Shown in pieces: positions 27,586 to 36,982 of a stretch of DNA of 64,000 nt. The DNA is from an uncultured Alphaproteobacteria bacterium (GTDB lineage Bacteria; Pseudomonadota; Alphaproteobacteria; HIMB59). A program made the translations under genes and the position numbers. The DNA lies in the NCBI GenBank assembly GCA_902613845.1, contig CACMIW010000002.1, positions 124,001-188,000 on the forward strand, written 5' to 3'. The first letter of the stretch is position 1. Every line of letters starts with the position of its first letter. The notes under the pieces are model-generated. The model ran no database searches, had not been told where the DNA came from, and was given only the letters and a program-made list of their open reading frames with translations.

Positions 27586-28718
27586 TAAATAACTCTAAAA
27601 TTCATTTTATACTTCTGGCAGGTGGTAATAGTTTACGATTTTCATCTAATACAAATAAGCTTTTAGCAAAATTTAAAAATAAAAATTTAATAAATCATAA
27701 TATTGAATTTATTAAAGAACTTAAATTTAAAAAGATAACTCTCATAATTAATAATCTAAAAAACACTAATATTAACATTTTTGATGATTTAGAAGTAATT
27801 AAAGGAGGAAAAACAAGATCAGAAAGTGTTAAGAATGCTTTAAACAAATCCAAATTTAAATCAAAATATGTAATCATACATGATGCAGCTAGACCGTTAA
27901 ATTCTCAGAAATTAATCAAAAACATAATAAAGAACTTGTTAGAAAGAAATTATGATTGTGTAGTTCCTTATACCAAGTGTTCTGATACTGCTATTATTGG
28001 TCATGATAATATTGACAGAGAAAAACTTAAACTAATTAAGACACCACAAGGATTTATTAAAAATAAAATTACTCTTTTACATAATAAAAATAAAATAAAG
28101 TTATTAACTGACGACAGTCAACTTTTCAGAAATGAAAAAAATAAATTTAAAATTAAATATTTATTACAAAATGAAATAAATTTAAAAATTACATACAAAG
28201 ATGAATTAGCTTCATTAAATAAATTAGTTGAAAAGAATATCTTAGTAGGAATTGGATATGACATTCACAGAACTATAAAAACTAATAAAAATAATTTAAT
28301 TAAACTTGGTGGTGCAAAAATAAAATCAAAAGTAAAAGTTATTTCTCACTCAGATGGAGATGTAATACTACATGCTATCACAGATTCTATTTTAGGAGCG
28401 TTATCTCATAGAGATATAGGTACCTATTTTCCAAATAACAAAAGAAATTTAAATAGAAATTCAATAGACTTTTTAAATTATGCTTTGAACAAAATGAATT
28501 TAAAGAAAAAGATGATTAATAATATTGATCTAATGATTGTTTCAGAAGAACCTAAAATAAATCCCCATTTTAAAAAGATTTTAGAGAGTATTTCAAAAAA
28601 CCTTAATATCAATAAAGATAGTATTTCTATCAAAGCAACTACAAATGAAAAATCTGGATTAATAGGTAAAGGAGATTTTATAGCTTGTTGGTCAAATGTT
28701 TCTCTGAGAGAAAACTAA
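27579..28718 (+). CDS. ispDF: Bifunctional IspD/IspF isoprenoid enzyme
   Basis: 379 residues. The N-terminal IspD part (about 1-218) has [26 protein letters not shown] and [11 protein letters not shown]. The C-terminal IspF part has [28 protein letters not shown] and [16 protein letters not shown]. It performs the cytidylyl transfer and cyclisation steps of the non-mevalonate pathway, for which Dxr is also encoded here. The only suitable start is TTG at 27579, which makes it overlap the divergent ntrY start by 7 bases. The 3' end overlaps lipA by 4 bases. Confidence 0.92.
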   Translation: MTLNNSKIHFILLAGGNSLRFSSNTNKLLAKFKNKNLINHNIEFIKELKFKKITLIINNLKNTNINIFDDLEVIKGGKTRSESVKNALNKSKFKSKYVIIHDAARPLNSQKLIKNIIKNLLERNYDCVVPYTKCSDTAIIGHDNIDREKLKLIKTPQGFIKNKITLLHNKNKIKLLTDDSQLFRNEKNKFKIKYLLQNEINLKITYKDELASLNKLVEKNILVGIGYDIHRTIKTNKNNLIKLGGAKIKSKVKVISHSDGDVILHAITDSILGALSHRDIGTYFPNNKRNLNRNSIDFLNYALNKMNLKKKMINNIDLMIVSEEPKINPHFKKILESISKNLNINKDSISIKATTNEKSGLIGKGDFIACWSNVSLREN

Positions 28719-29623
28719 ACTACTTTTTTTAGTTTTTCAAAGTCTTCATCTGCATGATAACTTGATCTTGTCATCGGTGAGGAGGAAATCATTTTAAATC
28801 CCAATTTTAAGCAAACATTATAAAGACTTTTAAACTCGTCGGGAGAGTAAAACTTATGAACTTTTTCATGATGTATAGATGGCTGAAGGTATTGTCCTAT
28901 AGTAACAAAATCAATATTAGAATCTTTCATATCTTTTAGCACTTCTATTATTTCTGAATAATCCTCACCTAACCCAACCATAATACCAGACTTTGTAAAT
29001 ATTGATGGATCGAATTCCTTAACTTCTCTTAAAAGCTTTAAACTCTCAATATAATTAGAACCAGGTCTAATTTGTTTATAGATTCTTGGAACTGTCTCTA
29101 AGTTGTGATTAAAAACATCGGGCTTCACTTTTGCAATATCAATGTAGTTTCTATTTTTTCTTAAGAAATCGGGTGTTAAAATTTCTATTGTTGTATTATT
29201 AGATAATTCTCTTATGTACTTAATAGTATCAATAAAGTGCTGAGCACCGCCGTCAGGTAAGTCATCTCTGTCTACACTTGTTACTACAACATGTCTAAGT
29301 CCTAATTTTAAAACTGATTTAGCAACGTTAAGAGGTTCCATAGGATCAGGTGGTTCTGAGGGTTTACCTGTTTTTACATTACAGAATGCACATGCTCTAG
29401 TACAGGTATCTCCTAATATCATAAAAGTTGCATGTTTTTTTTCCCAACATTCTCCAATATTTGGACATGCAGCTTCTTGACACACAGTAACTAAATTATG
29501 AGATTTAACTATGTCTAGTGTCTCGAAATATTTTTTTGATGTTGGTGCTTTTACTTTAAGCCAATTAGGTTTTTTGATTGTCGTAGGATTAAATTTTTTA
29601 ATTTTTTCTGGATGTCTGATCAT
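28715..29623 (-). CDS. lipA: Lipoyl synthase
   Basis: 302 residues. Radical-SAM enzyme inserting two sulfurs into octanoyl groups on carrier proteins. Auxiliary cluster cysteines 48, 53 and 59 ([12 protein letters not shown]) and the radical-SAM cysteines 74, 78 and 81 (CTRACAFC) are present, with a C-terminal MTRSSYHAD containing the conserved Arg-Ser-Ser. It ends the pdh operon two bases after lpd, supplying lipoate for the E2 and E1-beta lipoyl domains encoded just upstream. Confidence 0.96.
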   Translation of the reverse strand: MIRHPEKIKKFNPTTIKKPNWLKVKAPTSKKYFETLDIVKSHNLVTVCQEAACPNIGECWEKKHATFMILGDTCTRACAFCNVKTGKPSEPPDPMEPLNVAKSVLKLGLRHVVVTSVDRDDLPDGGAQHFIDTIKYIRELSNNTTIEILTPDFLRKNRNYIDIAKVKPDVFNHNLETVPRIYKQIRPGSNYIESLKLLREVKEFDPSIFTKSGIMVGLGEDYSEIIEVLKDMKDSNIDFVTIGQYLQPSIHHEKVHKFYSPDEFKSLYNVCLKLGFKMISSSPMTRSSYHADEDFEKLKKVV

Positions 29624-29625
29624 GT

Positions 29626-30999
29626 TTAAAAATGTAAAGGTTTTTCAAAAGCTGATAAGACGCTTTCATGAATAGACTCTGATAAAGTAGGATGTGCAAA
29701 AACAGTATTTATAAATTCATCCTCTGTTGACTCAGATGAGATAGCAAGGCCAAATGTGGCTATCATTTCTGTAACATCAGGTCCAATAAGATGTGCACCC
29801 AATACCTCACCAGTCTCAGAATTAAAGAGCGTTTTAACAAAACCATATGAGTTAGACATAGTTTGTGATTTACCATTTGCTAAAAATGGAAAATTTCCCG
29901 TCTTGTAGGGTGTGTTATTGTCTTTAAGTTGTTGTTCAGTGAAACCAACAGTAGCTATTTGTGGTAAGCTATAAATACAACCAGGGATATGATTTTCTTT
30001 TGGTTTATGAGTATCATTACCTGTTGAAATATGAGTCACACAATTTATGGCGTCGTGCATGGCTTTATGAGCTAACCATGGGGCACCAATAATATCGCCA
30101 ATGGCATATAAACTCTTAATATTTGTCTCATAATTATGATTTGTATTTATATAACCAGTATCAGATAGATTTAGGTTAAGGGAACTTATAAAATCTTTAT
30201 CTAAATTAGGTATCACACCCACAGATAGTATTAATGCATCACATACTACATTTTGGTCAATGTTTTTAAAACTTACATTCTTTTTGTCTTCAACAATTTT
30301 CTCAATTTTTGCATTTAACTCAAATTTAATACCCTTTTTTTCAAATATTTTTTTTGCTTCATTTGAAATATCATTATCAAACTGAGGTAATATCTTATTT
30401 TGAGACTCAAAAACTGTAACATCCGAACCTAAGGCATTATAAATACTTGCAAACTCTATTCCTATAGCTCCTGATCCGATAATACATAATTTTTTTGGAA
30501 GAAATTTAGGTATCATTGCTTCTTTGGAGCTCCAAATTAAATTAGAAAATTTAATTTCACCAATTGTTCTAGGTTTGCATCCTGTAGCAATAATCATATT
30601 CTTAGAGCAAATTTCATCTGAAGTTGTATTTACAAAAAATTCATTATCTATTTTTTTTGGATATGCTCTATGTTTATAAATATCTATTTTATTTTTTTTC
30701 ATGAGTGAGTTTACACCTTTTGATAAATTATCAGATGCTGTTCTTGACATTTCAACAACTTTATCTAGAGCAATTTTAGTAAGATCTTTCTTATCAAGCC
30801 CAAAATGATTAGCTTCTTCTATGAATTCTGCTGAATGTAGTAAAGATTTAGTTGGAATACATCCCCAATTAAGACATACACCTCCTAGTTTATCCTCTTC
30901 AAATAAAGCAACCTTCATACCAAGTTGTGCAGCTTTTATAGCAGCAACATAACCACCAGGACCACCGCCAATAATTGATAAATCATATTTAATTGTCAT
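29626..30999 (-). CDS. lpd: Dihydrolipoyl dehydrogenase (E3)
   Basis: 457 residues. FAD site [12 protein letters not shown], redox disulfide [12 protein letters not shown] (Cys 42 and 47), NAD site [15 protein letters not shown], and the catalytic His-Glu pair FAHPTLSE (His 436, Glu 441). It reoxidises the lipoyl arms of pyruvate dehydrogenase. It overlaps pdhC by 11 bases and is followed by lipA. Confidence 0.96.
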   Translation of the reverse strand: MTIKYDLSIIGGGPGGYVAAIKAAQLGMKVALFEEDKLGGVCLNWGCIPTKSLLHSAEFIEEANHFGLDKKDLTKIALDKVVEMSRTASDNLSKGVNSLMKKNKIDIYKHRAYPKKIDNEFFVNTTSDEICSKNMIIATGCKPRTIGEIKFSNLIWSSKEAMIPKFLPKKLCIIGSGAIGIEFASIYNALGSDVTVFESQNKILPQFDNDISNEAKKIFEKKGIKFELNAKIEKIVEDKKNVSFKNIDQNVVCDALILSVGVIPNLDKDFISSLNLNLSDTGYINTNHNYETNIKSLYAIGDIIGAPWLAHKAMHDAINCVTHISTGNDTHKPKENHIPGCIYSLPQIATVGFTEQQLKDNNTPYKTGNFPFLANGKSQTMSNSYGFVKTLFNSETGEVLGAHLIGPDVTEMIATFGLAISSESTEDEFINTVFAHPTLSESIHESVLSAFEKPLHF

Positions 31000-32272
31000 C
31001 TGAAATATTTTCTAAATTATGTACTATACTAGAAAAAAATTGTGAAGCTAAAACTCCATCAACGGCTCTATGATCACATGATAAAGTCAAATTTATAAAA
31101 CTCCCTATTTCAATCTTACCTTTGTCCACATAAACATCCTCAAAAATCTGGCCTACTGCTAATATGTATGTTTGTCCTGGTAAAATAATAGCATCAAAAC
31201 TGCGGATATTAAATGAACCCAAATTAGATATACTTATGACACCATCTGACAGATCAGAGGGAGAAAGTTTATTCTCTCTTGTTAAATTTATCTTTTCATT
31301 AAGATTGGAGTTGATTTCATTTAAATTAAAATTATTTATCTTTTTGATTACAGGCATTTTTAAGCCAAACTTAGAGTCAACGGCAATACCGATATTATGA
31401 TCTTTATTAAGAATAAATTCACCATTATCCTTATATGTACAATTTGAGTCTGGAAATGCTTTGAATGCATTTGATATAGATTGCATTAATATTGCGTTTA
31501 AAGAGTATTTATTACCTTTTAATTTTTGATCTTTTCTAAATTTTAATAGAGTAGCCATATTCACTCTAGTATTTAAATAAAAATGTGGAATGTTATTTTT
31601 TGAATGTGTTGTTGCTTTTGCAATAGCCTGTCTTAATCTGTTAATATTTGAGCTTTCAGACAAATAATTTGAGTCTGATACATCTCTTAAAATAATTCTA
31701 TTATCTGGACCAGTACCTTTTAATTTTGACAAATCTATAGATTTTTCATTTGATATTTTTTTGGCAAGTGGAGATATAAATACTCTTATAGCCCCATTAT
31801 CAAAAGTTTCATTTATATCAAGATCATCAGTATGTATTCTTCTTGAAATCGACTTTATTTTTGAAATATCTATATTTTTTTTTTGAGCTATTTTTTTAGC
31901 TAAGGGTGTAATTAATATTTTATCTGAAACCAAATCTTTATCATTTTCAGAAGGATTTATTTCGAAGGTTTGTATTTTATTATCTGAATTATTATTTTTT
32001 AGAAAATTATTTATATCCTCTTGTGTAAAAGTCAAATCATCTGAAATTATTGCAACTAATTGATTAACAATTGCTGTTTCACCTTCCTTGGATATTATTT
32101 TAGCAATATATCCATCTTCTGGTGACTCGTACTCCATTGTGGCTTTATCTGTTTCAACTTCGAATAAAACCTCACCACTTAATATTGGATCTTTTTCTTT
32201 TTTTATCCACTTAACAATTTTACCCTCCTCCATTGTGGGAGATAAAGAAGGTAAATTAACTTCATATAACAT
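30989..32272 (-). CDS. pdhC: Pyruvate dehydrogenase E2 (dihydrolipoamide acetyltransferase)
   Basis: 427 residues. One N-terminal lipoyl domain with ETDKAT (Lys 43). Then come two similar stretches: ITPLAKKIAQKKNIDISKIK (about 121-140) and ISPLAKKISNEKSIDLSKLK (about 167-186). The second continues with GTGPDNRIILRDV as in a standard E1/E3-binding domain, while the first lacks that ending. The catalytic domain carries SCDHRAVDG with active His about 401. It transfers acetyl groups to CoA. Start and pdhB stop share one base. Confidence 0.95.
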   Translation of the reverse strand: MLYEVNLPSLSPTMEEGKIVKWIKKEKDPILSGEVLFEVETDKATMEYESPEDGYIAKIISKEGETAIVNQLVAIISDDLTFTQEDINNFLKNNNSDNKIQTFEINPSENDKDLVSDKILITPLAKKIAQKKNIDISKIKSISRRIHTDDLDINETFDNGAIRVFISPLAKKISNEKSIDLSKLKGTGPDNRIILRDVSDSNYLSESSNINRLRQAIAKATTHSKNNIPHFYLNTRVNMATLLKFRKDQKLKGNKYSLNAILMQSISNAFKAFPDSNCTYKDNGEFILNKDHNIGIAVDSKFGLKMPVIKKINNFNLNEINSNLNEKINLTRENKLSPSDLSDGVISISNLGSFNIRSFDAIILPGQTYILAVGQIFEDVYVDKGKIEIGSFINLTLSCDHRAVDGVLASQFFSSIVHNLENISDDN

Positions 32273-33642
32273 TAATTTATATATGACACTTTTTTAACTG
32301 CAGATATAATTTCATCAGTGTTGGGTAATGCCAATTTTTCTAAATTTTCTGCATATGGCATTGGGACATCTTTTCCACTAACTTTAATTATTTCTGAGTC
32401 AAGGAAATCAAAGCAATTTGATTGGATTAAATAAGATAAGTGTGATCCAAAACTTGTACTACCAAAGCCATCCTCAACAATTACAACTCTATTGGTTTTC
32501 TTAACAGATTTATATATCAATTCTTCATCTAGAGGTTTAATTGATCTTAGATCTATAATATCAGGACTAATCCCTAGTTTTTCAATTGATGGAAGAGCAT
32601 TTAATATTCTTTGAACAGTCATTGAAAAACCAATAATAGTTACATCTTTACCATCTTTAATAAGATTGCCTTTACCAATAGGAATTAAAAAATCGTTCTC
32701 TTCTGGAACGTTAGTTTTTTCTTTATAGAGTAATTCATGTTCTAAAAAAATAACAGGATTGGGATTTCGAATAGATGATTTTAATAAACCTTTTGCATCT
32801 CTTGCATTTGAAGGAGCAATTACTATCAAGCCTGGAATATGAGAGAACCAAGATATAAAACATTGGCTATGTTGTGCTCCAACTCTAGCCGCAGCACCAT
32901 TTGGGCCACGAAAAACTATAGGAACATTTATTTCTCCACCTGACATGTATAAAGATTTAGCAGCAGAATTAACTATTTGATCAATTGCTTGCATAGAAAA
33001 ATTAAAAGTCATAAATTCACATATAGGCTTAAGCCCTGCCATGGCTGCTCCAATAGCTAAACCTGTAAAACCATGCTCAGAAATAGGAGTATCTAAAACC
33101 CTTTTTGATCCAAATTTATCAAGAAGCCCTTGGGTTACTTTATATGCACCATCGTATTCAGCTACCTCTTCTCCTAAGAGAAAAACATCTTTGTCTAATT
33201 TCATTTCTTCTTCAATAGCTTGATTCAAAGCCTCTCTCATAGATATTTCCTTTTCAGACCAATTCTTTTCACCTGAATTTTCTTTTGTTTGATTTAAAAG
33301 AGAATTCATTGAAATATTTACTTCTGTTGTAAGAGGATCAGATCCGTTGGAGGAGACTTGTAGAGATTTTTCGATAGGTTTTTCTGGTATCTCCTCAATT
33401 TCCTCACCATCAACTTTAAGAAGAGCAATCTCAGTATTAACACTAATATTTTCAGTGCCCTCTTTAACTAGTATTTTCTCAACTTTACCATCATCGGGTG
33501 ACTCTAGTTCCATAGTAGCTTTATCAGTCTCAATTTCTGCTAAAATATCTCCTGAAACTACAATATCTCCCTCTTTCACTAACCATTTTACTAAGTTACC
33601 TGTTTCCATTGTTGGAGATAAAGCTGGTAGAAGTATTTTCAT
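32272..33642 (-). CDS. pdhB: Pyruvate dehydrogenase E1 beta with N-terminal lipoyl domain
   Basis: 456 residues. An N-terminal lipoyl domain (about 1-78, EIETDKAT with Lys 43) is joined by a linker to a transketolase-like E1-beta domain (REALNQAIEEEMKLD, FLLGEEVAEYDGAYKVTQG, DTPISEHGFTGLAIGAA). This fusion is known in alphaproteobacteria. The start overlaps pdhA by 4 bases. Confidence 0.95.
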   Translation of the reverse strand: MKILLPALSPTMETGNLVKWLVKEGDIVVSGDILAEIETDKATMELESPDDGKVEKILVKEGTENISVNTEIALLKVDGEEIEEIPEKPIEKSLQVSSNGSDPLTTEVNISMNSLLNQTKENSGEKNWSEKEISMREALNQAIEEEMKLDKDVFLLGEEVAEYDGAYKVTQGLLDKFGSKRVLDTPISEHGFTGLAIGAAMAGLKPICEFMTFNFSMQAIDQIVNSAAKSLYMSGGEINVPIVFRGPNGAAARVGAQHSQCFISWFSHIPGLIVIAPSNARDAKGLLKSSIRNPNPVIFLEHELLYKEKTNVPEENDFLIPIGKGNLIKDGKDVTIIGFSMTVQRILNALPSIEKLGISPDIIDLRSIKPLDEELIYKSVKKTNRVVIVEDGFGSTSFGSHLSYLIQSNCFDFLDSEIIKVSGKDVPMPYAENLEKLALPNTDEIISAVKKVSYIN

Positions 33643-34616
33643 AAATATACCTCAGTGTATAATTCTTTTAAATCTGGAAGTGGCGACTCAAGTGAAAATT
33701 TTTCTACATCTTTAATTTGTTTCTTAATATCACTTTCAATATCTTTAATCGTGTCCTCTTGAATTTTATAATCATTTAATAAAGTTTCTTTCATCATTAA
33801 CACAGGGTCTATCTCTTTCATTTTATTCACTTCATCTTTAGTCCTATATAGACCAGGATCAGACATTGAATGACCTCTAAATCTATATGTATCCATTTCG
33901 ATGATGTAGGGCTTAGAATTTTTTTCGATATATTCTCTTGCCCTTATAGCTGACTCACTTACATTAAAAAAATTCATTCCATCAACTTTTTCACCTTTAA
34001 TACCGAATACAGTTGCTCGTTCGAACAACTCACCTCCTGCTGCAGACCTTCCAATAGATGTACCCATTCCATATTTATTGTTTTCGATAATAAATAATAC
34101 TGGTAACTCCCAAAGAGATGCTAAATTAAATGCCTCAAAAACTTGGCCATTACTCATAGCTCCATCCCCTAAATAGACTCTTGAAATCTTTTTTTCATTT
34201 CTGTATTTATGTGCAAAACCTATACCAACACCTAAAGGTACCTGTGCTCCAACGATACCGTGTCCACCATAGAATCTATTAGCTTTAGAGAACATGTGCA
34301 TTGACCCGCCCTTACCTTTTGAAATTCCATCTTTCCTTCCAGTTAATTCAGACATTACTAGTTTAGGATCTACTCCACGAGCTAATATATGTCCATGATC
34401 TCTATAAGCAGTGATAACGGTATCCTCTGAGTTAATAGAAGAGAGAATACCTATTACAACAGCCTCTTGGCCAATGTATAAATGACAGAAACCTCCTATT
34501 TTTCCAGCTCCATATAATTGAGCAGCTTTTTCTTCAAATTTTCTGATTAAAAACATTTTTTCGTAAAACTTCAGTAACTGGTCATTTGTAAAATTATTTT
34601 TGTTTTTTTTATTCAT
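33639..34616 (-). CDS. pdhA: Pyruvate dehydrogenase E1 alpha
   Basis: 325 residues. The thiamine-diphosphate motif begins GDGAMSNGQVFEAFN and ends IENN. GGSMHMFSKANRFYGGHGIVG and the loop TYRFRGHSMSDPG are family-typical. It decarboxylates pyruvate together with E1 beta. It lies one base after the ftsB-like gene stop, as in many alphaproteobacteria. Confidence 0.96.
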   Translation of the reverse strand: MNKKNKNNFTNDQLLKFYEKMFLIRKFEEKAAQLYGAGKIGGFCHLYIGQEAVVIGILSSINSEDTVITAYRDHGHILARGVDPKLVMSELTGRKDGISKGKGGSMHMFSKANRFYGGHGIVGAQVPLGVGIGFAHKYRNEKKISRVYLGDGAMSNGQVFEAFNLASLWELPVLFIIENNKYGMGTSIGRSAAGGELFERATVFGIKGEKVDGMNFFNVSESAIRAREYIEKNSKPYIIEMDTYRFRGHSMSDPGLYRTKDEVNKMKEIDPVLMMKETLLNDYKIQEDTIKDIESDIKKQIKDVEKFSLESPLPDLKELYTEVYL

Positions 34617-34617
34617 C

Positions 34618-34905
34618 TTAATCTAGTTTTAAAATGGTCTCTCCATCTTGAATATTAGGGTTATTCTGCTTTGTAATTTCATCAATATAATCCTCTTTAT
34701 TAGAATAGAAAGAGTGTAAATCAATATTAATATCTAACATTTTTTGATCGAGATTGGATTGCAATTTTTTATACATTTTTTCCTCAAATTGATAAATTAA
34801 GTAATTTCCAATATTGAACTTTCCATAAACTGTGTGATATATCAGGTAAATCAATACAAATATAAAAAAGAAATTTATTAAACTACTAGCTTTTAAAAAC
34901 TTCAC
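34618..34905 (-). CDS. FtsB/DivIC-like septum formation initiator
   Basis: 95 residues. One membrane helix (about 9-27, INFFFIFVLIYLIYHTVYG) is followed by a short region with coiled-coil character. Size, topology and the position between eno and pdhA match the alphaproteobacterial FtsB/DivIC gene, a bitopic cell-division protein of the FtsQLB complex. The sequence itself is too diverged for more than a family call. It overlaps eno by 20 bases. Confidence 0.7.
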   Translation of the reverse strand: MKFLKASSLINFFFIFVLIYLIYHTVYGKFNIGNYLIYQFEEKMYKKLQSNLDQKMLDINIDLHSFYSNKEDYIDEITKQNNPNIQDGETILKLD

Positions 34906-36157
34906 TTAATTCACCAGCATACCCTTTAATCTTATCATTTTCTGATATTCTAAGTAACTGATTATATTTTGCAACTCTATCAGATCTAGCTAATGAACCA
35001 GTTTTAATCAAAGGACAGCGTGAAGCAACAGCTAAATCTGAGATAAAAGAATCTTCAGTTTCTCCTGACCTATGAGACATAATAGATGCAAAACTATTTT
35101 CTGTCGCTAGTTTGATAGCTTCTAAAGTTTCTGTAACTGTGCCTATTTGATTCAATTTAATTAAAATGCTGTTAGCTTGTTTTTCATCTATACCAGTTTG
35201 CAACTTTTGTATATTTGTAACAAAAAGATCATCACCAACTAATCGTATCTTTGAACCAAGTTTATTTGTAATTTTTACCCAACCCTCATAATCCTCTTCA
35301 TTAAGTGCATCTTCAATTGAAAAAATAGGATATTTTTTACAAATATTTTCGTAAACACTTATCATTTCTTCTGTTGAATATGAATTACCTTCGAAATTAT
35401 ATTTTCCATCGGAGTAAAACTCACTAGAAGCTGCATCTAATGAAATTTTAAAATGATCATTTAATTTAAAACCTGCTTTTGAAATTGAATTACATATTAA
35501 ATCAAGAACATCTAAATGAGATTTTAGATTAGGAGCAAAGCCTCCTTCATCACCAAGATTAGTATTTAAAGATCTAGATTTTAATTCTTTTTTTATATTA
35601 GTTATTACGGAATGTGTCGATGATAAAGCATCAGTTAAAGATTTAAATCCTATTGGTAAAATCATAAACTCCTGAAAATCAACATCATTATCAGCATGTT
35701 GTCCGCCATTTATTACGTTCAGCATTGGAACTGGAATAATTAAATTATCTACTCCCTGAGAAAGAAATATTGCTCCAAAGTTTACATAAGACCAAGCCTT
35801 ATAGTAAGCAAGACTAAGAGATAAAATAGCATTTGCTCCATACTTTGATTTATTATCTGTACCATCTAAATCGATTAGGAATTGATCAAATTCTCTAAAA
35901 TCAGTAAAAATTTTATTTAAAATTTTTGATTTAATTAGTTCGTTAACATTAGATACTGCTTTAAGAACACCTTTTCCACTCATTCTATTTTGGTCTAAAT
36001 CTCTTAATTCTAGTGCTTCAAATTTACCTGTAGACGCTCCTGATGGAACCATTCCTCGAAAGGGATATGGGATATTTTCAAAGATCATTTCACATTCTAC
36101 AGTTGGGTTACCCCTACTATCAAAAATTTCTCTTGCTGTTATATTTTTAATTTTCAT
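34886..36157 (-). CDS. eno: Enolase
   Basis: 423 residues. Converts 2-phosphoglycerate to phosphoenolpyruvate. ITAREIFDSRGNPTVE at the start, VPSGASTGKFEALELRD, NVINGGQHADN, LGDEGGFAP, SIEDALNEEDYEGW, LVGDDLFVTN, LIKLNQIGTVTET and SHRSGETEDSFI are all present, including the metal-binding acids and catalytic Lys. One base from the kdsA stop. Confidence 0.97.
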   Translation of the reverse strand: MKIKNITAREIFDSRGNPTVECEMIFENIPYPFRGMVPSGASTGKFEALELRDLDQNRMSGKGVLKAVSNVNELIKSKILNKIFTDFREFDQFLIDLDGTDNKSKYGANAILSLSLAYYKAWSYVNFGAIFLSQGVDNLIIPVPMLNVINGGQHADNDVDFQEFMILPIGFKSLTDALSSTHSVITNIKKELKSRSLNTNLGDEGGFAPNLKSHLDVLDLICNSISKAGFKLNDHFKISLDAASSEFYSDGKYNFEGNSYSTEEMISVYENICKKYPIFSIEDALNEEDYEGWVKITNKLGSKIRLVGDDLFVTNIQKLQTGIDEKQANSILIKLNQIGTVTETLEAIKLATENSFASIMSHRSGETEDSFISDLAVASRCPLIKTGSLARSDRVAKYNQLLRISENDKIKGYAGELSEVFKS

Positions 36158-36982
36158 TTATTTTGCCGCCTTATTTATTTTGTTTATAGCATTTAAGAGT
36201 TCTGGCATTTTATGTAAATATACCATATTAGGACCGTCACTTAATGCCGTTTCTGGGTTAGGGTGAGTTTCTATAAAAAAACCTGCTATCCTTAAAGATG
36301 AAGCAGCTTTCGATAATGGTGTCACATACTCTCTAGCACCTCCACTTTTTTTACCCAATCCACCAGGTAGTTGCACACTGTGTGTTGAGTCAAAAATAAT
36401 TGGGTATCCAAATGTTTTCATTAAATGAATACCTTTAAAGTCATTTATTAAATAATTATATCCAAATGAATTTCCCCTTTCAGTTATTAATATTTTTTTG
36501 TTATTTTCATTTTCTATTTTATTTATGATATTTGTAACTTCTTTATGTGATAAAAACTGTCCTTTTTTAACATTTACAATCTTTTTTGTTTGTGCAGCAG
36601 CTTTTATTAAATCTGTTTGTCTACATAAAAAAGCTGGGATTTGTATTACATCAAGAAATTCAGCAAATTTATCAACTTGAAAAGTTTCATGAACGTCAGA
36701 AGTGATAGATATTTTTAAATCTTTTTTGAGACTTTTTAAAATATCTATGGATTTATCAAGGGAAATTTTATGACGTATTGTTTTATGAGAGCTTCTATTA
36801 GCTTTATCAAAACTACATTTGAATACTAAATTAAATTTTTCTTTTTTTGCATATTTAATAAGAGATTGTGCAATTTTTCTGACTAGTTTTTCATTTTCTA
36901 ACAAGCATGGGCCAGATATTAAAGTCAGTCTATCAGTATCATTTTTAATAAGATTTTTAGATAATTGGACAGATCTAGGCAT
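36158..36982 (-). CDS. kdsA: 3-deoxy-D-manno-octulosonate 8-phosphate synthase
   Basis: 274 residues. Condenses phosphoenolpyruvate and arabinose 5-phosphate for the Kdo of lipid A. LISGPCLLEN, FKCSFDKANRSS, ITSDVHE, IQIPAFLCRQTDL, ITERGNSFGYN and FDSTHSVQLPGG are family landmarks. It sits between pyrG and eno, whose product supplies its PEP. It overlaps pyrG by 8 bases. Confidence 0.96.
   Translation of the reverse strand: MPRSVQLSKNLIKNDTDRLTLISGPCLLENEKLVRKIAQSLIKYAKKEKFNLVFKCSFDKANRSSHKTIRHKISLDKSIDILKSLKKDLKISITSDVHETFQVDKFAEFLDVIQIPAFLCRQTDLIKAAAQTKKIVNVKKGQFLSHKEVTNIINKIENENNKKILITERGNSFGYNYLINDFKGIHLMKTFGYPIIFDSTHSVQLPGGLGKKSGGAREYVTPLSKAASSLRIAGFFIETHPNPETALSDGPNMVYLHKMPELLNAINKINKAAK

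Noticed and set aside
33347-33715. 122-codon plus-strand ORF over the pdhB lipoyl domain
   Set aside because: Antisense to a conserved, well-supported coding region with intact motifs; no independent support.
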